A stretch of DNA of 64,000 nt from Glutamicibacter arilaitensis Re117 (GTDB taxonomy: Bacteria; Actinomycetota; Actinomycetes; Actinomycetales; Micrococcaceae). Numbering within the stretch: the stretch's first letter is position 1; each line of letters begins with the position of its first letter. Shown one piece after another: positions 34,419 to 43,017 of this stretch. Both the position numbers and the translations under genes were made by a program. The stretch lies in contig NC_014550.1 of NCBI RefSeq assembly GCF_000197735.1, forward strand, positions 248,001 through 312,000. The letters are read 5' to 3'. A model generated the notes under the pieces. It was given only the letters and a program-made list of their open reading frames with translations, made no database searches and was not told where the DNA came from.

Positions 34419-36050
34419 ATGCGTACAGCACATTTTGGACTGAAGACCACTGCGATTCTTGCCGTTCTGGGCTTGTCGCTCACCGCGTGCGGAGGCAACG
34501 CCACTAAGACTGGCGCAGCGCAAGCAGCAGCCGATCCAGAGACTCCGGTTGAAGGTGGCACCTTCACCTTCGCTGAAGTTACCCCTATCAACAATTGGCA
34601 GACTCAGGCAGCACGCTTCTATGAGAAAGCGAATGTTCTGAACTCAGTGCTTGATCGCCTGACCTACTACGATGTGGAAGCCGGCAAACTGGTTGGCTGG
34701 ATCGCCAGCGAATTCGAAGCCAATGAAGACCAGACGGAGTTCACCTTCACCATTCGCGACGGTGTCACTTTCTCAGACGGCTCCACGCTGGATGCTGAGG
34801 CTGTGAAGCTGAACCTGGACGCCCTTGGAAAGGGAATCAAGTCTGCCCAGATTGCGCCAAACGTTGACTTTGCTGCCTATAAGTCGGCAGAGGTCGTAGG
34901 GGACAACAAGGTAAAGGTTACGCTCAAGCGGCCAGATGCCAATTTCCTTAGATCGACTTCCTCCGTAACTGCTGGTTTGGTGTCCCCGAAGACCCTTGAA
35001 CTGGACAATGCCGCGCAGTCTTCGATCTCCAAGATTGTTGGCTCCGGCCCATTCGTCTTCGAATCGGAAAAGCCTGATGAAGAAGTCGTTTTCAGCAGCC
35101 GGGATGACTACGCCTGGGCGCCAGAAACTGCCCCGAACCAGGGCGATGCCTACCTGGATACCCTGGTTATCAAGTACCTTCCAGAGGTCGCTAGCCGTGC
35201 CGGCGCCGCCCAGTCCGGGCAGGTGGATCTCGTCCGAGGATTGCAGCCGGTAGACGAACAGGTGCTGGCCTCCAGCGGCGGCAAGGTTTATGCCGCCGAA
35301 GGGGTGGACCTGACCACCAACCACGCGGCCGTGCGCATTGGCTCGGGAAAGCTGGAAGACGTCAAAGTCCGCCAGGCACTCCAGGTTGCAATCGACCGCC
35401 AGGCCATCAAAGACACCGTTCTCTCGGATAGCTATGTCATTTCGGGATCGATCCTCAACCACAAGGCACCAGGGTTTGTAGACCTGTCAGCAGAATTGGC
35501 CTATAACCCGGAAAAGGCCAAGCAGTTATTGGACGAGGCCGGATGGAAGCCGGGCGCAGATGGCATTCGGGAGAAGGACGGGAAGAAGCTGGAAGTCACG
35601 GTTTCCACCTCCAATAACTCCGTAGTCATCAAGCCAGCGTTCGAACTGATTGAGCAGCAATGGCGCGAGATCGGCGTCCAGCTGATCAACCGCGCGGCGG
35701 ACAATACTTTCCTGACCAACGCACTTGTCGACGACAAGGTGGAGTTCTACGGAACTCGCCAGTTTGCGTACGGCGGACTGGGCCCGGTCTATGCACCTGC
35801 GAACAACAACCAGACCCTTCGCGCTGATCCTGAACTGAACAAGCTTTTCACCAAAGAGCAGTCGGCGACCACCGATGAGGAACACCTGAAGCTGGTCGAA
35901 GAAGAACAGCGTGCCCTGGTGCTGGACAAGGCCCTGACGCTGGTTCTTTGGGACGAAGTCCAGGTCTATGGCGCCAATAGCTCGGCGAACGTCGAGTTCA
36001 CTTCCGGTACCGCGCCCATCTTCCAAGGTGCTTGGAAGAGCGAAGGCTAG
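34419..36050 (+). CDS. Dpp/Opp-type ABC transporter substrate-binding lipoprotein
   Basis: 543 residues from the ATG at 34419, preceded by GAGAGGA. The signal peptide ends in a lipobox (LSLTAC), so it is a lipoprotein. The family-5 extracellular solute-binding pattern is present: GTFTFAEVTPINNWQTQAAR, LVGWIASEFEANEDQTEFTF, RDGVTFSDGSTLDAEAVKLN and NPEKAKQLLDEAGWKPGADG. Family members bind peptides, nickel or other small ligands. Its SAM riboswitch and the downstream SfnB/DmoA-like genes suggest an organosulfur ligand, for example a methionine- or cysteine-containing compound or a sulfur-containing small molecule. No close substrate prediction is possible. Confidence 0.88.
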   Translation: MRTAHFGLKTTAILAVLGLSLTACGGNATKTGAAQAAADPETPVEGGTFTFAEVTPINNWQTQAARFYEKANVLNSVLDRLTYYDVEAGKLVGWIASEFEANEDQTEFTFTIRDGVTFSDGSTLDAEAVKLNLDALGKGIKSAQIAPNVDFAAYKSAEVVGDNKVKVTLKRPDANFLRSTSSVTAGLVSPKTLELDNAAQSSISKIVGSGPFVFESEKPDEEVVFSSRDDYAWAPETAPNQGDAYLDTLVIKYLPEVASRAGAAQSGQVDLVRGLQPVDEQVLASSGGKVYAAEGVDLTTNHAAVRIGSGKLEDVKVRQALQVAIDRQAIKDTVLSDSYVISGSILNHKAPGFVDLSAELAYNPEKAKQLLDEAGWKPGADGIREKDGKKLEVTVSTSNNSVVIKPAFELIEQQWREIGVQLINRAADNTFLTNALVDDKVEFYGTRQFAYGGLGPVYAPANNNQTLRADPELNKLFTKEQSATTDEEHLKLVEEEQRALVLDKALTLVLWDEVQVYGANSSANVEFTSGTAPIFQGAWKSEG

Positions 36051-36061
36051 GAACCAAATCC

Positions 36062-37018
36062 ATGGGCACTTACATCGTAAAACGACTGGGACAGGCGCTT
36101 CTGGTCATCTGGCTTGCCTACACAGCGGTTTTCATTGCCGTGCAATCCTTGCCGAATGACCCGGTCACGATCTTCCTGAGCACTGACTCGGCGGCGGATC
36201 CGGCCACCATTGCCCAGATGAAGGCATACTACGGATACGACCAGCCGCTCTTCGTGCAGTACTTCTCGCAGTTGCTCGGGCTGCTTCGCGGGGATCTTGG
36301 ATATTCGTTATCCAATGGTTCGGAAGTGGCAACGCGCATCGGGGAAGTCGCTGGATCAACCTTGATTCTGGCTGGCAGTGCATTCGTTCTTTCAGTGGTA
36401 TTCGCCCTGATCATCGCGTCGGCTGCGAGCCTAGCCAGAGGCGGGAAGTTGCGCAAGGCGCTGCTGAACCTGCCACCTTTGATGGTTTCGATACCTGTTT
36501 TCTGGTTGGGGCTGCTGCTCTTGCAGCTGTTGGCCGTGCAGCTCGGCGTGATGTCGCTGTTCCCGGATGGATCGTTCATGTCGTTGGCGGTGCCAATCTT
36601 CGTGTTGGCCGTGCACCTGAGCGCTCCGATTGCCCAGGTCCTGATCAAGAGCGTGCAGGAAGTGAATAGGCAACCGTTTATTGAAGTTTTGCGCGCCAAA
36701 GGCGCAAGCGAAGCATGGATCTTCTACCGGCACACCTTGAAGAACGCGGCCCCGGCCGCGCTATCCATTGCCGGTATCACCATTGGTGCCTTGCTCGCTG
36801 GTTCCGTCATCACCGAGACCGTGTTTTCCCGCGCGGGATTAGGCCAGCTGATCTTGCAGTCAGTGACGGCGCAGGACATTCCACTGGTCCAGGGATTGGT
36901 GCTGCTGACCGCGGTCGTTTTCACCGCAGTCAACTTGCTCGTTGATCTCATCCACCCGCAGCTCGATCCACGCATCGTCACGTCAACAAGCGGCGCAACC
37001 CGCTCGCTTGTTGCGTAA
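36062..37018 (+). CDS. Dpp/Opp-type ABC transporter permease (DppB-like)
   Basis: 318 residues from the ATG at 36062, 11 bp after the binding-protein stop. It begins MGTYIVKRLGQALLVIWLAY, the classical DppB/OppB start, with the N-terminal periplasmic stretch and about six membrane segments. The EAA loop is FIEVLRAKGASEAWIFYRHTL. It pairs with the DppC-like permease to form the channel of the importer. It belongs to a tight operon of four transporter genes under one SAM riboswitch. Confidence 0.9.
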   Translation: MGTYIVKRLGQALLVIWLAYTAVFIAVQSLPNDPVTIFLSTDSAADPATIAQMKAYYGYDQPLFVQYFSQLLGLLRGDLGYSLSNGSEVATRIGEVAGSTLILAGSAFVLSVVFALIIASAASLARGGKLRKALLNLPPLMVSIPVFWLGLLLLQLLAVQLGVMSLFPDGSFMSLAVPIFVLAVHLSAPIAQVLIKSVQEVNRQPFIEVLRAKGASEAWIFYRHTLKNAAPAALSIAGITIGALLAGSVITETVFSRAGLGQLILQSVTAQDIPLVQGLVLLTAVVFTAVNLLVDLIHPQLDPRIVTSTSGATRSLVA

Positions 37019-37032
37019 GGAAAGTAGGACTA

Positions 37033-37920
37033 ATGAGTCTCATAACCGAACACGTTGGATCGGTGGCCAGTGATGTCCAGCCGATGGCTTCAACCAAGCC
37101 TGCAACCAAAATAGGAAATCCAGCAGCACGCTGGTTTGCCGCCTGGTGGGTTCTCATTCCGCTGGCCGTATTTGTGGCGTGGGCTTTTCTTCCATCGCTC
37201 TTTACGGGCCACGACCCGATTACTGGTGTGCCGGCTGACAAGCTGCTAGCGCCATCCGCGGATCACCTGTTTGGAACCGACCATCTGGGGCGTGACATCT
37301 ACAGCCGAGTTGTCTACGGAACGCGCCAGACGCTGCTGACCGCGGGCCTGGCGTGCTTGGTTGGAAGCGTTGTCGGGTCGATCCTCGGTCTGCTGGCGGG
37401 CACTGCTGGACGTTTCGCAGATACCGTGGCAATGCGATTTGTCGATATTGTCCTGGCAGTTCCGGCCTTCCTCATTGCGCTGATTCTGGTCACCGCGACT
37501 GAACCTGGACCGCTGTCCTTGGGCCTGGGTGTAGGCATCGCCTCGATCGCTGCATTCGCACGCCTCGTGCGCACAGAGGTGCTGAGGGTCCGCTCTCGAG
37601 ATTTCGTGCAGGCAGCGTTAATGAGTGGCGGGAAGTACTTCACGGTGCTGCGTCGGCACATCATCCCGCATATCGTCGGTCCGGTGCTGTCCTTGCTAGC
37701 TGTGGATCTGGGTGCTGCAATTCTTGCGATCTCCGGTTTAGGGTTCCTCGGCTTCGGGTCGCCACCGCCAACCCCTGAATGGGGACTGCTGATTTCCGAA
37801 GGCCGCCAGTACCTTTCGGTGGCTTGGTGGCTGACGACATTGCCGGGATTGGTCATCGTGTCGGCGGTCATGCTGACAGCCGTACTGGGACGTGCCATCA
37901 ACAAGGCATTCCGCTTCTAG
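37033..37920 (+). CDS. Dpp/Opp-type ABC transporter permease (DppC-like)
   Basis: 295 residues. The N-terminal soluble part precedes a first membrane helix (WWVLIPLAVFVAWAFLPSLF), then the typical DppC segment LFGTDHLGRDIYSRVVYGTR. The EAA loop is DFVQAALMSGGKYFTVLRRH, and a late GLGFLGFGSPPPTPEWGLLI matches the family signature. It forms the heterodimeric channel with the gene 14 bp upstream and is followed by the fused ATPase gene. Confidence 0.92.
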   Translation: MSLITEHVGSVASDVQPMASTKPATKIGNPAARWFAAWWVLIPLAVFVAWAFLPSLFTGHDPITGVPADKLLAPSADHLFGTDHLGRDIYSRVVYGTRQTLLTAGLACLVGSVVGSILGLLAGTAGRFADTVAMRFVDIVLAVPAFLIALILVTATEPGPLSLGLGVGIASIAAFARLVRTEVLRVRSRDFVQAALMSGGKYFTVLRRHIIPHIVGPVLSLLAVDLGAAILAISGLGFLGFGSPPPTPEWGLLISEGRQYLSVAWWLTTLPGLVIVSAVMLTAVLGRAINKAFRF

Positions 37921-37948
37921 CTCTACTCTTCGATGAACGGACAAGACC

Positions 37949-39571
37949 ATGAACGCAACCAGCAACGCTTCTTCTGCGGTGATCCGCATAGAGGACTTAA
38001 CAGTCCAGTATGCCCAAGGCACCGTAGCTGCTGACAGCATCAACTTGGAAATTCCAGCGGGACAAATCGTTGCCATTGTCGGTGAATCCGGCTCGGGCAA
38101 ATCAACGCTGACCAAGACCCTGATTGGCCTATTGCCACAGGGGACGGAGGTCCAGGGAAGCGTGCGTTTCGGCGGTACTGAAGTCACCAATCTTTCTTTG
38201 TCCGACTGGCGTGCCATTCGTGGTGCCGGAATCGGCTTGGTCCCGCAGGACCCGGGCGCCTCGCTGGATCCCGTGAAGACCATTGGCTCCCAGATCATCG
38301 AAGTATTCCGTTTGCATCCGTCACGCTCAGTGCCAAAGGCCCAATGGCGCTCTAAGGCAATCGAACTGATGCAGAGCGTTGGCATCGACCGGGCGGAAAG
38401 CCGGCTGGATCAATTTCCGCACGAGCTTTCTGGCGGGCTGAAGCAACGTGTATTGATTGCCATTGCCTTCGCGTTGAATCCTCAACTGCTCATTGCGGAT
38501 GAACCCACCAGCGCCTTGGACGTCACCGTCCAGCGCACGGTTTTGGAAGTTTTCGTATCGCTGGCCCGGAAGAAGGGAACCACTGTACTCTTCGTAACTC
38601 ACGATCTGGCTGTTGCGACTGACATCGCAGACCGGGTACTGGTCATGAATTCGGGGAGGGTCCTCGAAGATCGCAGCGTTCCGGCGCTGGTTGCACAGAG
38701 CACTGAACCGTACACCAAGGCACTGCTCGATCAGGCCTATGCACATCAGGACCGGCAGCAACCTTCAACCTCAGACGACATCGCGATCACAGTGGAGGGA
38801 CTCGGCAAGGTCTTCGGCAAAGGCAGCAACGAGCACCAGGTTCTTTCTGGCGTCAGTTTCGAAGTGCAGCGAGGCACCACGTTCTCGCTGGTCGGTGAAT
38901 CCGGCTCCGGAAAATCCACAACAGCGAAAATCATCATGGGAATGCATCCAGCCACCGAAGGATCCGTGCGGGTCAACGGGAGAGAAGTCGCCAACATCAG
39001 CGGCAAGCAGCGCTATGACCTGTGGAGGGACGCGCAACTGGTCTATCAGAACCCCGACTCCGCTCTGGACCCGCGACAGTCGATCGGCTCGATCATCGCT
39101 GAACCAATGGTCAACTACCGTCTGGGTGATTCCGCTTGGCGTGCCCAGCGAGTAGCGCAGTTGATGGAACAGGTGAACCTGCCTGAACAGCTAGCAGGAA
39201 GACGCCCAGCAGAACTTTCCGGTGGACAGCGCCAGCGCGTCGCCATTGCCCGGGCTCTGGCAAGCGGTGCCAAAATTCTCGTCCTCGATGAAGCATTGAG
39301 CGCACTGGATGTACTCACCCAGGAACAAATACTTGAGTTGCTCGACCAGTTGCAGCGCGAAGAACAACTGACCTACCTGTTCATTTCCCATGATCTGCAT
39401 GTGGTGGAACGGATCAGCCACCGCGTTGGCGTGATGTGCCGTGGACAAATTGTCGAGTCGGGAACCGTCGATGAAATCTATTCCAATCCCCAGCATGAGT
39501 ACACCAGAACCCTGCTTGCAGCGAATCCCGGCAAGGTACTTCGCGAATTGGCCGATACGCGTACCGTCTAG
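37949..39571 (+). CDS. Dpp/Opp-type ABC transporter, fused two-domain ATPase (DppD-DppF-like)
   Basis: 540 residues holding two complete ABC ATPase domains. The first has Walker A GESGSGKST near residue 45 and signature LSGGLKQRV near 159. The second has GESGSGKST near residue 316 and LSGGQRQRV near 425, each with a Walker B (IADEPTSALD and VLDEALSALD). Single-chain ATPases of this kind replace separate DppD and DppF subunits. The first domain uses LSGGLKQ instead of LSGGQRQ. It powers the importer encoded upstream and is followed 38 bp later by the SfnB-like gene. Confidence 0.93.
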   Translation: MNATSNASSAVIRIEDLTVQYAQGTVAADSINLEIPAGQIVAIVGESGSGKSTLTKTLIGLLPQGTEVQGSVRFGGTEVTNLSLSDWRAIRGAGIGLVPQDPGASLDPVKTIGSQIIEVFRLHPSRSVPKAQWRSKAIELMQSVGIDRAESRLDQFPHELSGGLKQRVLIAIAFALNPQLLIADEPTSALDVTVQRTVLEVFVSLARKKGTTVLFVTHDLAVATDIADRVLVMNSGRVLEDRSVPALVAQSTEPYTKALLDQAYAHQDRQQPSTSDDIAITVEGLGKVFGKGSNEHQVLSGVSFEVQRGTTFSLVGESGSGKSTTAKIIMGMHPATEGSVRVNGREVANISGKQRYDLWRDAQLVYQNPDSALDPRQSIGSIIAEPMVNYRLGDSAWRAQRVAQLMEQVNLPEQLAGRRPAELSGGQRQRVAIARALASGAKILVLDEALSALDVLTQEQILELLDQLQREEQLTYLFISHDLHVVERISHRVGVMCRGQIVESGTVDEIYSNPQHEYTRTLLAANPGKVLRELADTRTV

Positions 39572-39609
39572 CCATTTCACACCAATTCCAAAATCTACAA
39601 GGAGCATCC

Positions 39610-40851
39610 ATGAGCACTGAAGCCTTGGCAACATTCCGCCCTTCCGCTCAGCAGCACACCGAGGCCGCTTACCAAGAACTTTTGGCACACTTCAGCCAGG
39701 TATTTGCCCGTATCGCGCAGGGCGCTACCGAACGCGAGCAGCAGCGCATTCTGCCTTTCGAGCAGGTGCAGTGGCTCAAGGACGCAGGATTCACCACCTT
39801 GCGCGTGCCAGCCAGCCACGGTGGTTCGCCGGTTAGCCATGAGCACCTGTTCCGCCTGCTTATCGAGCTGGCGGCAGCCGACTCCAACGTAGCCCACTTG
39901 CTGCGCAGCCACTTCTCGTTTGTGGAAACGATTGCCCTGCAGCCGCAGGAGTTCCAGGACCGCTGGTTCCCGCGGGTGCTTGCGGGGGAGATCTTCGGCA
40001 ACGCCGCCACCGAGCGCGGCGGCAACGCCCTGGGCAGCACCAACACCAAGCTCGTCAAGACGGACGCCGGGTGGGTGCTGCGCGGCGAGAAGTACTACAC
40101 CACCGGATCGATCTTCGCGGACTGGGTTGTCGTCATGGCCACCACCGACGGCGTTGAGGGGCGGCAGTACGCGGTAGTCGAACGCCACGCCAAAGGCGTC
40201 AAAATTCTGGACGACTGGGACGGCTTCGGCCAGCCGCTGACCGGCACCGGCACCGCGATCTTCACCGACGTCGCGGTGGACGAGCAGAACATCATCCAGC
40301 GCAAGGTGGCTTCCACCCTGGAGCCGGCGTTCTTCCAGCTCTGCCTGCTCTCGGTACTGGTTGGCATCGGCAAAGCAGCCCGCAACGAAGCCGCCCGCAT
40401 CGTGGCGACCCGCACCCGCACCTTCAACACCGGCTCCGGCGCGCTGTTCAAGGACGACCCGCAGATCCAAGAGCTCGTAGGACGCCTTGCCTCGAACGTA
40501 TTCGCCGCAGAATCAATTGTGGTGTCGGCGGCCCGTGACCTCGACGCAGCACTGGATGAGAGCCTCGGCCTGAACGCGGAGGAAGCCTTCCTGCGCGCCG
40601 AGCTCGCCGTGCAACAGGCGCACGTGGCCGCACCGAAGCTGGTCTTGGATGCCACCAGCGAACTCTTCGACGTCACCGGCGCCTCGGCGGTATCCACTTC
40701 GAAGTCGCTGGACCGTTTCTGGCGCAACGCGCGCACCGTTGCCACCCACAATCCGGTGGCCTTCAAGGCACGTTCGGTCGGCGACTACTTCATCAACGGA
40801 ACCATCCCGACGGGTCTGCACTCGATCGGCGAAGCCAAGGGAGCCAAGTAG
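39610..40851 (+). CDS. SfnB/DszC-like flavin-dependent oxidoreductase, second copy
   Basis: 413 residues, paralogous to the gene at 24985. Shared blocks include ILPFEQVQWLKDAGFTTLRV, ATERGGNALGSTNTKLVKTD, GEKYYTTGSIFADWVVVMAT, DDWDGFGQPLTGTGTAIF and the C-terminal LDRFWRNARTVATHNPVAFK. The acyl-CoA dehydrogenase fold with these motifs fits the SfnB/DszC group of sulfur-compound oxygenases that need FMNH2. AAGGAG precedes the ATG. It is in the same operon as the peptide-type transporter, two bases upstream of a DmoA-family gene. The duplicated pairing with an LLM monooxygenase indicates a two-enzyme pathway. Confidence 0.86.
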   Translation: MSTEALATFRPSAQQHTEAAYQELLAHFSQVFARIAQGATEREQQRILPFEQVQWLKDAGFTTLRVPASHGGSPVSHEHLFRLLIELAAADSNVAHLLRSHFSFVETIALQPQEFQDRWFPRVLAGEIFGNAATERGGNALGSTNTKLVKTDAGWVLRGEKYYTTGSIFADWVVVMATTDGVEGRQYAVVERHAKGVKILDDWDGFGQPLTGTGTAIFTDVAVDEQNIIQRKVASTLEPAFFQLCLLSVLVGIGKAARNEAARIVATRTRTFNTGSGALFKDDPQIQELVGRLASNVFAAESIVVSAARDLDAALDESLGLNAEEAFLRAELAVQQAHVAAPKLVLDATSELFDVTGASAVSTSKSLDRFWRNARTVATHNPVAFKARSVGDYFINGTIPTGLHSIGEAKGAK

Positions 40852-40853
40852 CC

Positions 40854-42272
40854 ATGGGAACCTTCGAATCCCGGCCGCGCTTCCTGCTGTCGGCCTTCCT
40901 CATGAACACCTCAAGCCACATCCTCGGCGGCATGTGGCGCCACCCTGAGGCGCAGCAGCACAAGTTCAACGAGCTGGAACTGTGGGTGGACCTGGCCAAG
41001 AAACTGGAAGACGCCAAGTTCGATAACTTGTTCTTCGCCGACGTGGTGGGCCTCTACGGCGACCACGAAGGCGGCTGGGCCTCCCACGTGCGCAAGGGCA
41101 TGCAGGTGCCCAGCCACGACCCGATGGTTCTGCTCTCCGCGCTGGCCGCTACCACCAAGGATATTGGCCTGGCGATGACCAGCTCGGTCATCCAGGCGCA
41201 CCCGTTCCAGTTCGCCCGCCAGCTGTCCACGCTGGACCATCTCTCGCGAGGCCGCGTGGCGTGGAACATCGTCACCAGCGTGCTGGAGAACTCGCACCGC
41301 AATTTCGGCGGTGCGAGCCTGGTCGCGCACGATGACCGCTACGCCTGGGCCGAGGAATATGTGGAAGCGGCCTACAAGCTGTGGGAAGGGTCCTGGGAGG
41401 ACGACGCGCTGTTGGCCGACAAGGAGTCGGGCATCTACGCCGACCCTGCACGGGTCAACAAGATCAATCATCGTGGCGAGCTGTACTCCATCGATGGCCC
41501 GCATCTGGCTTTGCCCAGCGCGCAACGCACCCCATTCCTATTCCAGGCAGGCTCCTCGCCACGAGGCTCCCAGTTCGCCGCGACGCATGCGGAAGCGACG
41601 TTCCTCTTTGCCCCGCACCCGCAGTATGTGGCGAAGAAGAATGCGCAGTTGACCAGCAACCTGCAGGCCGCCGGCCGCACCCGCGAAGACATCAAGGTCT
41701 TCGCCGGACTGTCCTTCGTGGTCGGTTCCACGGAAGCTGAAGCCAAGGCCCTAGAAGCTGAATACGACCAGTACCTGGATCCGCACGCCATCATCGCCCA
41801 CATCGGCGGAGGCATCGGAGTGGATCTGGGTGGACTGGATCTGGATACCCCGCTGGGGAATGTGAAGACCGAAGGCGCCCAAGGCGTGCTGGAAGCGGCG
41901 CTTGCCTCGACCCCGGGACGCAACCCAACCCTTCGCGACCTGGCGCACTACCGCGCCAAGGCGCAGCAGATTGTCGGAACTCCGGAACAGATTGTCGATG
42001 AGCTTGAACGCTGGCAGGACGCTGGCATTGACGGGCTGAACATCATGAACCACATCCTGCCTGGCTCCTATGACAACTTTATCGAAGGCGTGCTTCCAGA
42101 ACTTCACAAGCGCGGTCTGGCTCAGCGGGAGTATGTTCCGGGCAGCCTGCGTCAGAAGTTCTTCGGGCGCGGTGACAAGCTTCCGCAGAATCATCCCGCC
42201 GCGCAGTACCGCGGCGTGTTCTCCGAGCTCTCAGCGGCGAATACCGAGGTGAGCTTGCAGGAACAGGTCTAG
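40854..42272 (+). CDS. LLM-class flavin monooxygenase (NtaA/SnaA/DszA family), second copy
   Basis: 472 residues. It begins with a few extra residues and then FLLSAFLMNTSSHILGGMWR, with the family blocks RQLSTLDHLSRGRVAWNIVT, KLWEGSWEDDALLADKESGI, FQAGSSPRGSQFAATHAEAT and the C-terminal MNHILPGSYDNFIEGVLPEL. It starts two bases after the SfnB-like stop, so the two are translationally coupled. Compared with the copy at 26382 the substrate-pocket residues differ considerably, suggesting a different sulfur compound. It needs a flavin reductase encoded elsewhere. A strong terminator follows. Confidence 0.87.
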   Translation: MGTFESRPRFLLSAFLMNTSSHILGGMWRHPEAQQHKFNELELWVDLAKKLEDAKFDNLFFADVVGLYGDHEGGWASHVRKGMQVPSHDPMVLLSALAATTKDIGLAMTSSVIQAHPFQFARQLSTLDHLSRGRVAWNIVTSVLENSHRNFGGASLVAHDDRYAWAEEYVEAAYKLWEGSWEDDALLADKESGIYADPARVNKINHRGELYSIDGPHLALPSAQRTPFLFQAGSSPRGSQFAATHAEATFLFAPHPQYVAKKNAQLTSNLQAAGRTREDIKVFAGLSFVVGSTEAEAKALEAEYDQYLDPHAIIAHIGGGIGVDLGGLDLDTPLGNVKTEGAQGVLEAALASTPGRNPTLRDLAHYRAKAQQIVGTPEQIVDELERWQDAGIDGLNIMNHILPGSYDNFIEGVLPELHKRGLAQREYVPGSLRQKFFGRGDKLPQNHPAAQYRGVFSELSAANTEVSLQEQV

Positions 42273-42281
42273 TTCTGAAAC

Positions 42282-42325
42282 CCAGGAGGCAGCTGGCGGG
42301 AGAGGTCCCGCCAGTTGCCTCCTGG
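42282..42325 (+). terminator. Hairpin terminator after the monooxygenase operon
   Basis: A 19-bp stem with one G-U pair (CCAGGAGGCAGCTGGCGGG / CCCGCCAGTTGCCTCCTGG) and a 6-base loop follow the stop codon by about 10 bases. Confidence 0.87.
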
Positions 42326-42378
42326 CCGTTTGACTCTTGAATTCCGAGCATTTGCGTTTCGGGCGTATCGTGTTGGCC

Positions 42379-42801
42379 ATGAGCGCTACACACCACAATG
42401 ACCCGGAAGTTATCCGCCAACTGCTGTCAACTCCTGCGCGCTGGGCAGTGGTTGGATTAACCAACAATCCGCGACGTGTGGCACCCTCGATCGCGTGGTT
42501 TCTGAAGAACGATCTGGGGATGGAAACCCTGCCGGTTTCACTGACTGGAGAAGCGGTTTTTGAGCAACCCGGGTATCACCGTTTGGCTGCAATTCCAGGG
42601 ACGATTGACGTTGTTGACTGCTTTGTAAATTAACAAAAAGTCGGAGAAATTATCGATCAGGCCATCGAGGTCGGTGCCCGCGCAATCTGGATGCAGCTTG
42701 GTGTGATTGACCACGAAGCGGCTCGCCGCGCGACCCTTGCGGGACTGGATGTGGTGATGGATACGTGCCCGAAAATCGAGTATTCCAAACTAGTTTCATG
42801 A
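42379..42801 (+). pseudogene. CoA-binding protein (YccU family) with an in-frame stop
   Basis: The frame from ATG 42379 (MSATHHNDPEVIRQLL) to TGA 42799-42801 encodes a CoA-binding domain: RWAVVGLTNNPRRVAPSIAW, then IDVVDCFVN, a TAA codon at 42631-42633 (codon 85), then QKVGEIIDQAIEVGARAIWM and VVMDTCPKIEY. Both halves are in the same frame and fit the family without a gap, so one nonsense change separates it from an intact gene. The TAA would be a serine (TCA) in a typical member. Its paralogue at 10309-10803 is intact and coupled to metY. It seems recently inactivated. Confidence 0.85.
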
Positions 42802-43017
42802 CAGATTGTGACGCGTAAATTTGTTGCTGTGTTGCGCAAAGTTGGCGGTTGCCGGATAGGCTGATCGCAGAATCATAAATTCGGGGGCTGGGGAGCCGAA
42901 GAATACTTCGAGATTCGCTCTGACTTGGGTCTGAGTGATCAATGAGGTGTGGGTTATACCTATACCTCCGATGGTGTTTAACGCGTTCCAGCGTCCCATC
43001 GAAATTGGGGAATTTCA

